From NCBI RefSeq assembly GCF_000317555.1, contig NC_019745.1:1054001-1118000 (forward strand): a DNA stretch of 64,000 bases. Reading direction: 5' to 3'. Below, piece by piece: positions 56,781-64,000 of this stretch. Below the pieces are notes generated by a model. It made no database searches. It saw only the letters and a program-made list of their open reading frames with translations, and had not been told where the DNA came from. Positions within the stretch are counted from its first letter, which is position 1. Each line of letters opens with the position of its first letter. The translations under genes and the position numbers were made by a program. Source of the stretch: Gloeocapsa sp. PCC 7428. GTDB taxonomy: Bacteria; Cyanobacteriota; Cyanobacteriia; Cyanobacteriales; Chroococcidiopsidaceae.

Positions 56781-58526
56781 TTATTGCAATAATTCTTTCA
56801 TTTGATGCTGGTTCCACAATGTACGGTATAGTCCTGGCTGTTGCACAAGTTCCACGTGAGTTCCTGCTTGCACAATTTGACCTTGATCCATGACAAAAAT
56901 ACGATCAGCAGTTGCGGCGGCGGACATTTGGTGCGAGATGAAGACAACGGTTTTTCGTTGTGTTCCGCGTGAGAGGTTGTTGAGAATTTCGGTTGCGGTT
57001 TGATTGTCTACGCTGGATAAAGCGTCGTCGAGAATTAATACGGGTGCATCGACTAACAAAGCCCGTGCTAAAGCAGTTCGTTGTCTTTGTCCGCCAGAAA
57101 GTGTAATACCGCGTTCGCCAACTATGGTTTTGTATTGATGCGGAAAATTGAGAATTTCTGGATGAATTTGCGCTTGTTTTGCACTATACTCAACTTCAGT
57201 TTGTTCGCTTAAAGGATCGCCGTAGCGAATGTTGTTTTTGATTGTGGTACTGAAGAGAAAACTATCTTGGGGAACGTAGGCGATCGCACTACGTAAGTCG
57301 TGTAGTTTGATTTGAGTAATATCGTTACCGTCTAAAAAGAGTTGTCCTGGTTCAATGTCGAGGAGGCGGGGGATAGCATTTGCAAGCGTTGACTTTCCTG
57401 CACCGATGGGACCAACAACGGCGACAGTCTCTCCTGGCATAATCTGGAAGCTAATTTCTTTTAACGCTGGTATTTTAGAACCAGGATAGGTAAAGCTTAA
57501 GTTTCTGGCAATGAGTTCACCTCGGACAGGTTGAGGTATCGCGATCGCCGCATTAGTGTCTTGAATGTTTGGTGATACAGTCAAAATTGATTCAATGCGA
57601 TCAATACTGACTTCGCCACGTTGATAAGCTGTAATGGTAAATCCTAATAGTGCGGTGGGAAAAACAAGTCGCTCGACGTAGAGTATGAGAGCAATAAAAT
57701 CACCTATAGAAAGAGTACCAGCAATTAGCTGTCCTGAACCCAACCATAAGAGAATAAGTAAGCTGACGTAGGCAAGTCCACTGACAAGCGGAAACAAAGT
57801 GTTGCGTGTTTTTGCTAACTTTAGATTCGCATCGAGTAACTGCTGATTTTTGTGGCGAAACGCACGGCGTTCGTTTTGCTCCTGTGCATAAATTTTGATC
57901 AGGGCAATACCGCTCATGTCTTCTTGGATCAGTTCGCTCACTGTAGAGAGTTCTTCTTGCACCTGTTGCTGTTCTTTACGGAGGCGATCGCTGAATAGCT
58001 GCACCAAAAACATCATGACTGGGTAAACGGCGATCGCGGCTAGCGTGAGTTGCACGCTAATTGCCAGCATGACGGGAAGTGTTAAAGCATAAGCAAATAT
58101 CGTATTCGCGATGCTCAAAACGGCAAATCCTAATAACCGTCGAATATTATCAACATCGCTCGTTGCACGGTTAATTAAATCACCTGCGGTATTCGCGGCA
58201 AAATAGGATGGCTCAAGCCTTAATAAATGTTCAAAAATTTTTTGTTTGAGGTCAAACTCAACTTGGCGTCCCACACCAAATAGCGCTACTCGTGACACCA
58301 TGCGGATGACCCACATAACGGAACTCAGCACAAAGATGAGTACGACATACTGAATAACTTGCCCAAAGCTAAACGTAACTTGCAGCGTGTCAATAATGTT
58401 ACGAATCAGTAAAGGGATATAAACACCTAAAGCATTAACAATCAATAAAGCCAAGATTCCTACTGTACACGTTCGCCAGTGAGGACGTAAGTACGAAGCA
58501 AGTTTAGCCAGCCTTGAATTTGCCAT
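56781..58526 (-). CDS. ABC exporter, fused permease and ATPase (MsbA/MdlB type)
   Basis: A 581-residue half transporter expected to dimerise. The N-terminal membrane domain (about 1-310) has six helices. The ATPase has Walker A GPIGAGKST (an uncommon Ile in the loop), Q-loop VPQDSFLFS, signature LSGGQRQRTALARAL, Walker B LILDDALSSVD with Ala in place of the usual catalytic Glu-Pro-Thr region, and H-loop FISHQ. D-D-A rather than D-E-A removes the catalytic glutamate, typical of the weak site in heterodimeric exporters. The substrate is unknown. It lies downstream of psaB, separated by a terminator. Confidence 0.88.
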   Translation of the reverse strand: MANSRLAKLASYLRPHWRTCTVGILALLIVNALGVYIPLLIRNIIDTLQVTFSFGQVIQYVVLIFVLSSVMWVIRMVSRVALFGVGRQVEFDLKQKIFEHLLRLEPSYFAANTAGDLINRATSDVDNIRRLLGFAVLSIANTIFAYALTLPVMLAISVQLTLAAIAVYPVMMFLVQLFSDRLRKEQQQVQEELSTVSELIQEDMSGIALIKIYAQEQNERRAFRHKNQQLLDANLKLAKTRNTLFPLVSGLAYVSLLILLWLGSGQLIAGTLSIGDFIALILYVERLVFPTALLGFTITAYQRGEVSIDRIESILTVSPNIQDTNAAIAIPQPVRGELIARNLSFTYPGSKIPALKEISFQIMPGETVAVVGPIGAGKSTLANAIPRLLDIEPGQLFLDGNDITQIKLHDLRSAIAYVPQDSFLFSTTIKNNIRYGDPLSEQTEVEYSAKQAQIHPEILNFPHQYKTIVGERGITLSGGQRQRTALARALLVDAPVLILDDALSSVDNQTATEILNNLSRGTQRKTVVFISHQMSAAATADRIFVMDQGQIVQAGTHVELVQQPGLYRTLWNQHQMKELLQ

Positions 58527-58623
58527 TAAAGCCTATAAAAATAACTTTCTCATCCTAGAACTAGCATAAACAAGAGGTTGGAGGTCGGGGATCGGGGATT
58601 AGAGTATTTAATCTTGCTTTAGC

Positions 58624-58654
58624 AAAAAAAATCCCCCACAGTGGTTGTGAGGGA
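58624..58654 (-). terminator. Rho-independent terminator of the psaAB operon
   Basis: On the minus strand TCCCTCACA pairs with TGTGGGGGA (one wobble pair) around a 5-base loop and is followed by eight T. It begins 26 bases after the psaB stop. Confidence 0.92.
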
Positions 58655-58680
58655 ATTAGATTAATCTTCTCAACAGCTAG

Positions 58681-60894
58681 TTAACCAAACTTACCAGCCG
58701 TTGAAGCAATCACAAACGCTGCGTACGTCAGAACATAGCCAACGGTGAAGTGAGCTAAACCAACTAAACGACCTTGAACGATGGACATAGCAACTGGCTT
58801 GTCTTTCCAACGAACCAAGCTTGCAAGTGGAGTCCGTTCGTGTGCCCAAACAAGAGTTTCAATTAACTCTTGCCAGTAGCCTCTCCAGGAGATCAAGAAC
58901 ATGAAGCCGGTTGCCCAAACGAGGTGTCCAAATAAGAACATCCAAGACCAAACGGCTAGGTTGTTCATACCATATGGGTTGTAACCGTTAATCAGCTGTG
59001 CTGAGTACAACCATAGGTAGTCGCGTAGCCAGCCCATGAGGTACGTCGAAGACTCATTAAACTGTGCGACGTTACCTTGCCAAATACCTAGGTGTTTCCA
59101 GTGCCAGTAGAAAGTTACCCATCCCACTGTGTTTAGCGCCCAGAATAAAGCGAGGTAGAAGGCATCCCAAGCTGAGATGTCGCAAGTACCGCCGCGACCT
59201 GGACCATCGCAAGGAAACGCATAACCAAAGTCTTTCTTGTCTGGCATGAGCTTGGAACCACGAGCGTCCAAAGCACCTTTCACCAGAACGAGAACTGTGG
59301 TGTGAATACCTAGCGCAAACGCATGGTGAACTAAAAAGTCACCCGGACCAATCGTTAAGAATAACGAGTTTGTACCGTTATTGATTGCATCTAACCAGCC
59401 TGGTAGCCATGCTGCACCAGCGGTAGAAGCAACGCTATCTGGGTTAGATAGCAAGGTGTTCAAGCCGTAAAGCACTTTACCGTGCGAAGCTTGGATAAAT
59501 TGAGCAAATACTGGCTCAATCAAAATTTGCTTTTCCGGTGTACCGAAGGCGACTACTACGTCGTTATGTACGTACAAACCTAAGGTGTGGAAACCTAAGA
59601 ACAGTGATACCCAGCTTAAGTGCGAGATGATCGCTTCTTTATGCTGTAGTACGCGGTCAAGGACGTTGCCTTTGTTTTGTTCAGCATCGTAGTCACGTAC
59701 CCAGAAGATGCCTGCGTGCGCAAATGCACCAACCATCAGAAATACAGCAATGTACTGGTGATGGGTATACAGCGCAGCTTGGGTTGTGAAGTCTTGACCC
59801 ATGAACGCATACGGAGGCAGCGCGTACATATGCTGGGCTACCAGGGAGGTAATAGTTCCCAGTGCAGCGAGTGCCAAAGACAACTGGAAGTGTAGCGAGT
59901 TATTAATTGTGTCGTACAACCCTTGGTGTGGCAGGTTGAACTGACCTTCAGTTTTGGTGCCAAAGAAATTCTTGGCGTTGAGCATCTCTTTGATGCTGTG
60001 ACCAATTCCGAAGTTTGTCCGGTACATATGACCAGCGATGATGAACAGCACTGCGATCGCTAAGTGGTGATGTGCCATATCCGTCAGCCACAACGACTGC
60101 GTTTGCGGATGGAAGCCACCTAAGAAGGTAAGAATCGCAGTTCCTGATCCTTGTGACGTACCGAAAACATGATTTGCTGTGTCAGGGTTAGCGGCGTAAA
60201 CGCCCCAATTCCCTGTAAAGAATGGTCTTAAGCCCTCGGGATGAGGAAGTGTTGTTAAGAAGTTATCCCAACCAACGTGCTGTCCGCGCGATTCGGGAAT
60301 CGCAACGTGAACCAAGTGACCTGTCCAAGCAAGCGAACTAACACCGAATAAACCTGCCAAGTGGTGGTTGAGGCGTGGTTCTGCACTCTTGAACCAAGAC
60401 AAGCTAGGACGGAATTTAGGTTGGAGGTGCAACCAACCGGCAAACAAGAATACACCAGCAAGTATCAATAGAAATACTGCACCGCTGTATAAGTCGTTGT
60501 TTGTCCGCATCCCAATGGTGTACCACCAGTGGTAGACACCCGAGTAAGCAATATTAACAGGGTATGTCGCACCAGCTTGCGTAAACGCATCGACTGCGGC
60601 TTTACCAAAATGAGGGTCCCAAATTGCGTGCGCAATGGGACGGATATTGAGTGGATCTTTGATCCACTGTTCAAAGTTACCTTGCCAGGCTACGTGGAAC
60701 AGGAGGCTGGAGGTCCACAAGAAAATGATCGCCACGTGACCAAAGTGGGTTGCGAAGAGTTTCTGATACAGATTCTCTTCGGTCATCCCGTCGTGGGTTT
60801 CAAAGTCGTGGGCTGTGGCAATCCCGTACCACAGACGCCGTGTTGTCGGGTCCTGTGCGAGATCCTGGCTAAATTTTGGAAATTTTGTTGCCAT
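58681..60894 (-). CDS. psaB: Photosystem I P700 chlorophyll a apoprotein A2
   Basis: One half of the PSI heterodimeric core, binding P700, the A0/A1 cofactors and cluster FX. The 737-residue protein has eleven membrane helices, starts [20 protein letters not shown], and carries the FX loop [17 protein letters not shown] with two cluster Cys. Many His residues in helices bind antenna chlorophyll. The sequence is full length. It is the second gene of psaAB, 72 bases after psaA. Confidence 0.98.
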   Translation of the reverse strand: MATKFPKFSQDLAQDPTTRRLWYGIATAHDFETHDGMTEENLYQKLFATHFGHVAIIFLWTSSLLFHVAWQGNFEQWIKDPLNIRPIAHAIWDPHFGKAAVDAFTQAGATYPVNIAYSGVYHWWYTIGMRTNNDLYSGAVFLLILAGVFLFAGWLHLQPKFRPSLSWFKSAEPRLNHHLAGLFGVSSLAWTGHLVHVAIPESRGQHVGWDNFLTTLPHPEGLRPFFTGNWGVYAANPDTANHVFGTSQGSGTAILTFLGGFHPQTQSLWLTDMAHHHLAIAVLFIIAGHMYRTNFGIGHSIKEMLNAKNFFGTKTEGQFNLPHQGLYDTINNSLHFQLSLALAALGTITSLVAQHMYALPPYAFMGQDFTTQAALYTHHQYIAVFLMVGAFAHAGIFWVRDYDAEQNKGNVLDRVLQHKEAIISHLSWVSLFLGFHTLGLYVHNDVVVAFGTPEKQILIEPVFAQFIQASHGKVLYGLNTLLSNPDSVASTAGAAWLPGWLDAINNGTNSLFLTIGPGDFLVHHAFALGIHTTVLVLVKGALDARGSKLMPDKKDFGYAFPCDGPGRGGTCDISAWDAFYLALFWALNTVGWVTFYWHWKHLGIWQGNVAQFNESSTYLMGWLRDYLWLYSAQLINGYNPYGMNNLAVWSWMFLFGHLVWATGFMFLISWRGYWQELIETLVWAHERTPLASLVRWKDKPVAMSIVQGRLVGLAHFTVGYVLTYAAFVIASTAGKFG

Positions 60895-60919
60895 AGGTTT
60901 AGTGAATCCTCTGACCTTA

Positions 60920-60961
60920 AGCCATCAGCTGACATCGCACTGAAACGCTGTGCTGATGGCT
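60920..60961 (-). promoter_or_regulatory. Hairpin in the psaA-psaB spacer
   Basis: A perfect 10-bp stem AGCCATCAGC / GCTGATGGCT encloses 22 bases in the 72-base spacer, directly after the psaA stop. There is no U-run, so it is not a full terminator. It could stabilise or process the dicistronic psaAB mRNA, or set the psaA:psaB ratio. Confidence 0.55.
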
Positions 60962-60966
60962 AAATG

Positions 60967-63225
60967 CTAACCTACTGAAATTATGCGCGCCTCGAAGAAC
61001 GCCCAGATTGTCACGATCGCTCCTAACAAGTAGTGAGCTACTCCTACCGCACGACCTTGGATAATACTGAGTGCGCGGGGTTGAATTGTTGGGGCGACCT
61101 TTAGTTTATTATGTGCCCAAACGATCGACTCAATGAGTTCTTGCCAATAGCCACGTCCGCTGAAGAGGAACATGAGGCTAAAAGCCCAAACAAAGTGAGC
61201 GCCTAAGAACAGCAGACCGTATGCAGAGAGTGCTGAACCGTAGGACTGAATCACTTGCGCTGCTTGCGCCCATTGATAGTCACGCAACCAACCGTTGATG
61301 GTGTTTGCACTCATCGCAAAGTTACCACCCGTGATATGCGCTATGGTTCCGTCTGGGTCAATCGTTCCCCACACATCCGATTGCATCTTCCAGCTAAAGT
61401 GGTAGACCGCGATCGCGATCGTGTTGAACATCCAGAATAAACCTAAGAACACGTGATCCCAGCCTGATACTTGACAAGTACCGCCGCGACCTGGACCATC
61501 GCACGGGAAGCGGAAACCAAGATTCGCTTTATCTGGAATCAAACGCGAGTTGCGAGCAAATAAGAAGCCCTTCAGTAGAATCAATACTGTAACGTGAATT
61601 TGGAAAGCATGGATGTGGTGGATCATAAAATCCGCCGTACCCAAGGCGATCGGCATCATGGCAATTTTGCCACCTACAGCAACCACACCACCACCGAAGG
61701 CATAGCTCACAGGCTCAAGCGCATTAGGTGCGGTAGAACCAGGTGCTAAGGTGTGGATATTTTGGACAAACTGCGCAAACACAGGCTGCAATTGAATTGC
61801 GGTGTCCGAGAACATATCTTGCGGACGACCCAGCGCTTGCATTGTATCGTTGTGGATGTATAAACCAAAGCTGTGGAAACCAAGGAACATACACACCCAG
61901 TTCAGGTGCGAAATAATCGCATCGCGGTGACGAATTACCCGATCTAGCACGTTGTTTTGGTTCACTGCTGGATCGTAATCACGCACCATAAAAATCGTCG
62001 CGTGGGCTGCTCCACCAACAATTAGGAAGCCGCCAATCCACATATGGTGAGTGAAGATCGATAGCGCTGTGGCGTAGTCAGTTGCCAAGTACGGATAGGG
62101 AGGCATCGCGTACATGTGATGCGCCACGATAATTGTCAACGAACCAAGCATCGCGAGGTTTGTACCTAGCTGGGCGTGCCACGACGTGGTCATGTTCTCA
62201 TAGAGACCTTTGTGTCCATCACCTGTAAAAGGACCTTTGTGGTTCTCTAAAATTTCTTTAATACTATGACCAATACCCCAGTTCGTGCGGTACATATGAC
62301 CTGCAACGATGAATAGCACAGCCAAAGCTAAGTGATGGTGCGCTGTATCGGTCAACCATAGACCACCTGTTACAGGATTCAATCCACCCTTAAAGGTGAG
62401 AAAGTCAGCGTATTGTCCCCAGTTCAATGTCCAGAAGGGCGTTAACCCTTTGGCAAAACTAGGATACAACTCTGCCATCAAACTATTATTCAGGATGAAT
62501 TCGTGGGGTAGGGGAATATCCTTTGGTGCTACTCCAGCATCCAATAGCTTATTGACTGGTAAAGCTACGTGAATTTGGTGACCTGCCCAAGATAAACAAC
62601 CTAAGCCCAGTAAGCCTGCCAAATGGTGGTTTAGCATCGACTCCGCATTCTGGAACCATTCCAGCTTAGGAGCGCGCTTATGGTAGTGAAACCAGCCAGC
62701 AAATAGCATCAAAGCTGCTGCCACTAAACCGCCAATTGCAGTTACGTATAGCTGGAAGGAATTTGTAAAACCAGCACCACGCCAAACTTGGAATAATCCA
62801 GAGGTGATTTGGATGCCGTGGAAACCACCACCAACGTCGGCGTTAAGAATATCTTGACCAACAATTGACCAAACAACTTGCGCACTTGGCTTAATCCCAA
62901 TTGGGTCACTTAGCCAAGCTTCGTAGTTTGAAAAGCGAGCGCCATGAAACTCCATGCCGCTCAACCAGAGGAAGATCACAGCCAGCTGACCAAAGTGCGC
63001 CGCAAAGATTTTGCGCGAGATATCTTCTAGGTCGCTGGTATGAGTATCAAAATCATGGGCGAGAGCGTGTAGGTTCCAAATCCAGGTTGTTGTTTTTGGA
63101 CCTTTAGCTAAGGTGCGGTCAAAGTGACCAGGCTGTCCCCATCTTTCAAATGAAGTAGGTACAGGGTCGTTATCGACGATAACCCTTGCCTTTTTTTCCT
63201 CTCGCTCCGGAGGACTCATCGTCAT
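60967..63225 (-). CDS. psaA: Photosystem I P700 chlorophyll a apoprotein A1
   Basis: The other half of the PSI core. The 752-residue protein starts [20 protein letters not shown] and has eleven membrane helices, the FX loop [18 protein letters not shown], and the conserved C-terminal part near [13 protein letters not shown]. Together with PsaB it carries light-driven electron flow from plastocyanin/cytochrome c6 to ferredoxin in the thylakoid. It is the first gene of psaAB. A second Met at residue 3 is an alternative start. Confidence 0.98.
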   Translation of the reverse strand: MTMSPPEREEKKARVIVDNDPVPTSFERWGQPGHFDRTLAKGPKTTTWIWNLHALAHDFDTHTSDLEDISRKIFAAHFGQLAVIFLWLSGMEFHGARFSNYEAWLSDPIGIKPSAQVVWSIVGQDILNADVGGGFHGIQITSGLFQVWRGAGFTNSFQLYVTAIGGLVAAALMLFAGWFHYHKRAPKLEWFQNAESMLNHHLAGLLGLGCLSWAGHQIHVALPVNKLLDAGVAPKDIPLPHEFILNNSLMAELYPSFAKGLTPFWTLNWGQYADFLTFKGGLNPVTGGLWLTDTAHHHLALAVLFIVAGHMYRTNWGIGHSIKEILENHKGPFTGDGHKGLYENMTTSWHAQLGTNLAMLGSLTIIVAHHMYAMPPYPYLATDYATALSIFTHHMWIGGFLIVGGAAHATIFMVRDYDPAVNQNNVLDRVIRHRDAIISHLNWVCMFLGFHSFGLYIHNDTMQALGRPQDMFSDTAIQLQPVFAQFVQNIHTLAPGSTAPNALEPVSYAFGGGVVAVGGKIAMMPIALGTADFMIHHIHAFQIHVTVLILLKGFLFARNSRLIPDKANLGFRFPCDGPGRGGTCQVSGWDHVFLGLFWMFNTIAIAVYHFSWKMQSDVWGTIDPDGTIAHITGGNFAMSANTINGWLRDYQWAQAAQVIQSYGSALSAYGLLFLGAHFVWAFSLMFLFSGRGYWQELIESIVWAHNKLKVAPTIQPRALSIIQGRAVGVAHYLLGAIVTIWAFFEARIISVG

Positions 63226-63759
63226 TTAGACTCTCCTCTCTAGACAAGGAAACAGAACTTGTGGACACCACCAGCTGTCTTCGGGCTGAATCATCCTATC
63301 TTCCTCAAATTAGGAGTCCGGTTGACCCAGCAATGAAGGTCACTCGTGGAAAGTGCTTTCTGATGAATTATAGGGTCATGATTACCTGAGTGTTGAAAGT
63401 TTTTTAACAATAATTCAAAAACCCTGGAGAGTAAGTCAATTCTGCTATGCGAGTTCAAACCAGTGGAAAAAAAGTCAAGAGTATCTTCATATAATTTACA
63501 AAGCTCAAACATTCGTAAAACTTATACTTCAAAAATAAATATTGTGCGTGTAAAGTAAAGAATTATTAATAAAAAGGCTAAAAGTTCTGCCACTCAGTGA
63601 TTTTGCCGCGTACTTGTGCTTATTTTTTGGTTGATATTTGCTACCTATTTGCTAATGCTATTTTTACCACTGTCATACTAGTAACTATTACTGAGAATCA
63701 ATTAGAGATAGCAGTAATAAACTAGGAAAGTTTGACGTCAGTTGCGAGGATTCAGCGAC
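63226..63759. other. psaAB promoter region
   Basis: These 534 bases separate divergent genes. The psaA leader and promoters must lie here; cyanobacterial psaAB usually has more than one light-regulated promoter. I looked for paired HLR1 (RpaB) boxes and did not find a convincing pair. The stretch 63390-63600 is AT-rich. No gene or RNA was recognised. Confidence 0.4.
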
Positions 63760-64000
63760 GTGTTGGATATAAATTGGTGGCAAAAAGTTATCAAAACAGT
63801 TGTGTCATTTTTACTGACAGGGCTAATTGTCTTGAGTTTAATTAGTTGTGGCGATCGCTTCACCGAGGAAGCACGCAACCCTAACGACACGCGCTCAGCT
63901 TCTAGTATTGCACCACGTTCTACGAAGATCGCTGAAGTCTCTCCACCTGAAGTGATTCAGCAGCTACGTCAAAGCTTAGAAGCTCGCCGCCCACAAGTAT
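63760..64000 (+). CDS. N-terminal part of a lipoprotein (cut by window edge)
   Basis: An open frame of 80 codons reaches the window end. It begins with GTG at 63760 (or TTG at 63763), with GAGGA about 10 bases upstream. It encodes MLDINWWQKVIKTVVSFLLT and then LIVLSLISCGDRF. The hydrophobic stretch ending LISC-G is a lipobox, so the product should be lipid-anchored after cleavage before Cys. A polar, Ser/Arg-rich linker follows, then EVSPPEVIQQLRQSLE. The family cannot be told from this part. Confidence 0.65.
   Translation, partial: MLDINWWQKVIKTVVSFLLTGLIVLSLISCGDRFTEEARNPNDTRSASSIAPRSTKIAEVSPPEVIQQLRQSLEARRPQV

Noticed and set aside
63390-63600. HLR1 (RpaB) sites in the psaA promoter.
   Set aside because: TTTACA-like hexamers occur, but not as properly spaced direct pairs; AT-rich DNA gives such hits by chance.

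Overview
The window is chromosomal DNA from a cyanobacterium. It carries psaA and psaB for the photosystem I reaction centre, ndhN, the Calvin-cycle regulator CP12, and a ribosomal cluster in the cyanobacterial/plastid order. The HIP1 octamer GCGATCGC recurs throughout. The mix of unicellular-type genes with short palindromic repeats and decayed mobile genes would suit a Chroococcidiopsis/Gloeocapsopsis-like lineage, but that placement is an impression from protein style and cannot be proved here.

Layout. 1-9.5 kb: an MFS transporter and a GT4 glycosyltransferase (+), then a metzincin-like protease, secG, gpmI and an ABC-F ATPase (-), then an exported DUF4198-like protein and a GrpB-family protein (+). 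9.5-26.8 kb: a 31-gene minus-strand block from rplC down to prfA, holding most r-proteins plus secY, adk, infA, rpoA and truA. rpsJ, rpsN, rpsD and rpmD are not in it. 27.6-32.9 kb: ndhN, an HTH-NACHT NTPase, a conserved unknown protein, ygfZ and a thioredoxin-like 2Fe-2S ferredoxin. 33-45.4 kb: housekeeping metabolism (cysK, a 1-Cys peroxiredoxin, glmM, CP12, a SAM-hydrolase-like protein, an M14-like peptidase, a TrpB2-like enzyme, glgA, hemC) mixed with intergenic palindromic repeats and a dead Uma2 nuclease gene.

45.7-56.8 kb is the accessory part. It holds a pentapeptide/TPR exported protein, a toxin-antitoxin pair with a nonsense-mutated toxin, a frameshifted integron-type integrase, tenA and murD. 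These are followed by a compact three-gene operon for an unrecognised membrane redox/metal function, in which a SafE/UreH-like domain is fused to a ferric-reductase-like domain. Then come an IS200/IS605 element with divergent tnpA and tnpB, a truncated AraC regulator abutting a broken Rpn-type nuclease gene, and hupE. Upstream of hupE is a cobalamin-riboswitch-like leader that a two-hairpin repeat appears to have split. 56.8-64 kb: an ABC exporter, the psaA-psaB operon and the start of a lipoprotein gene.

The most interesting signals are the interrupted riboswitch and the repeat family responsible, the SafE-ferric-reductase fusion operon, the HTH-NACHT protein, and a 21-base repeat inserted in frame in the Rpn pseudogene. 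No tRNA, rRNA or CRISPR array was recognised.
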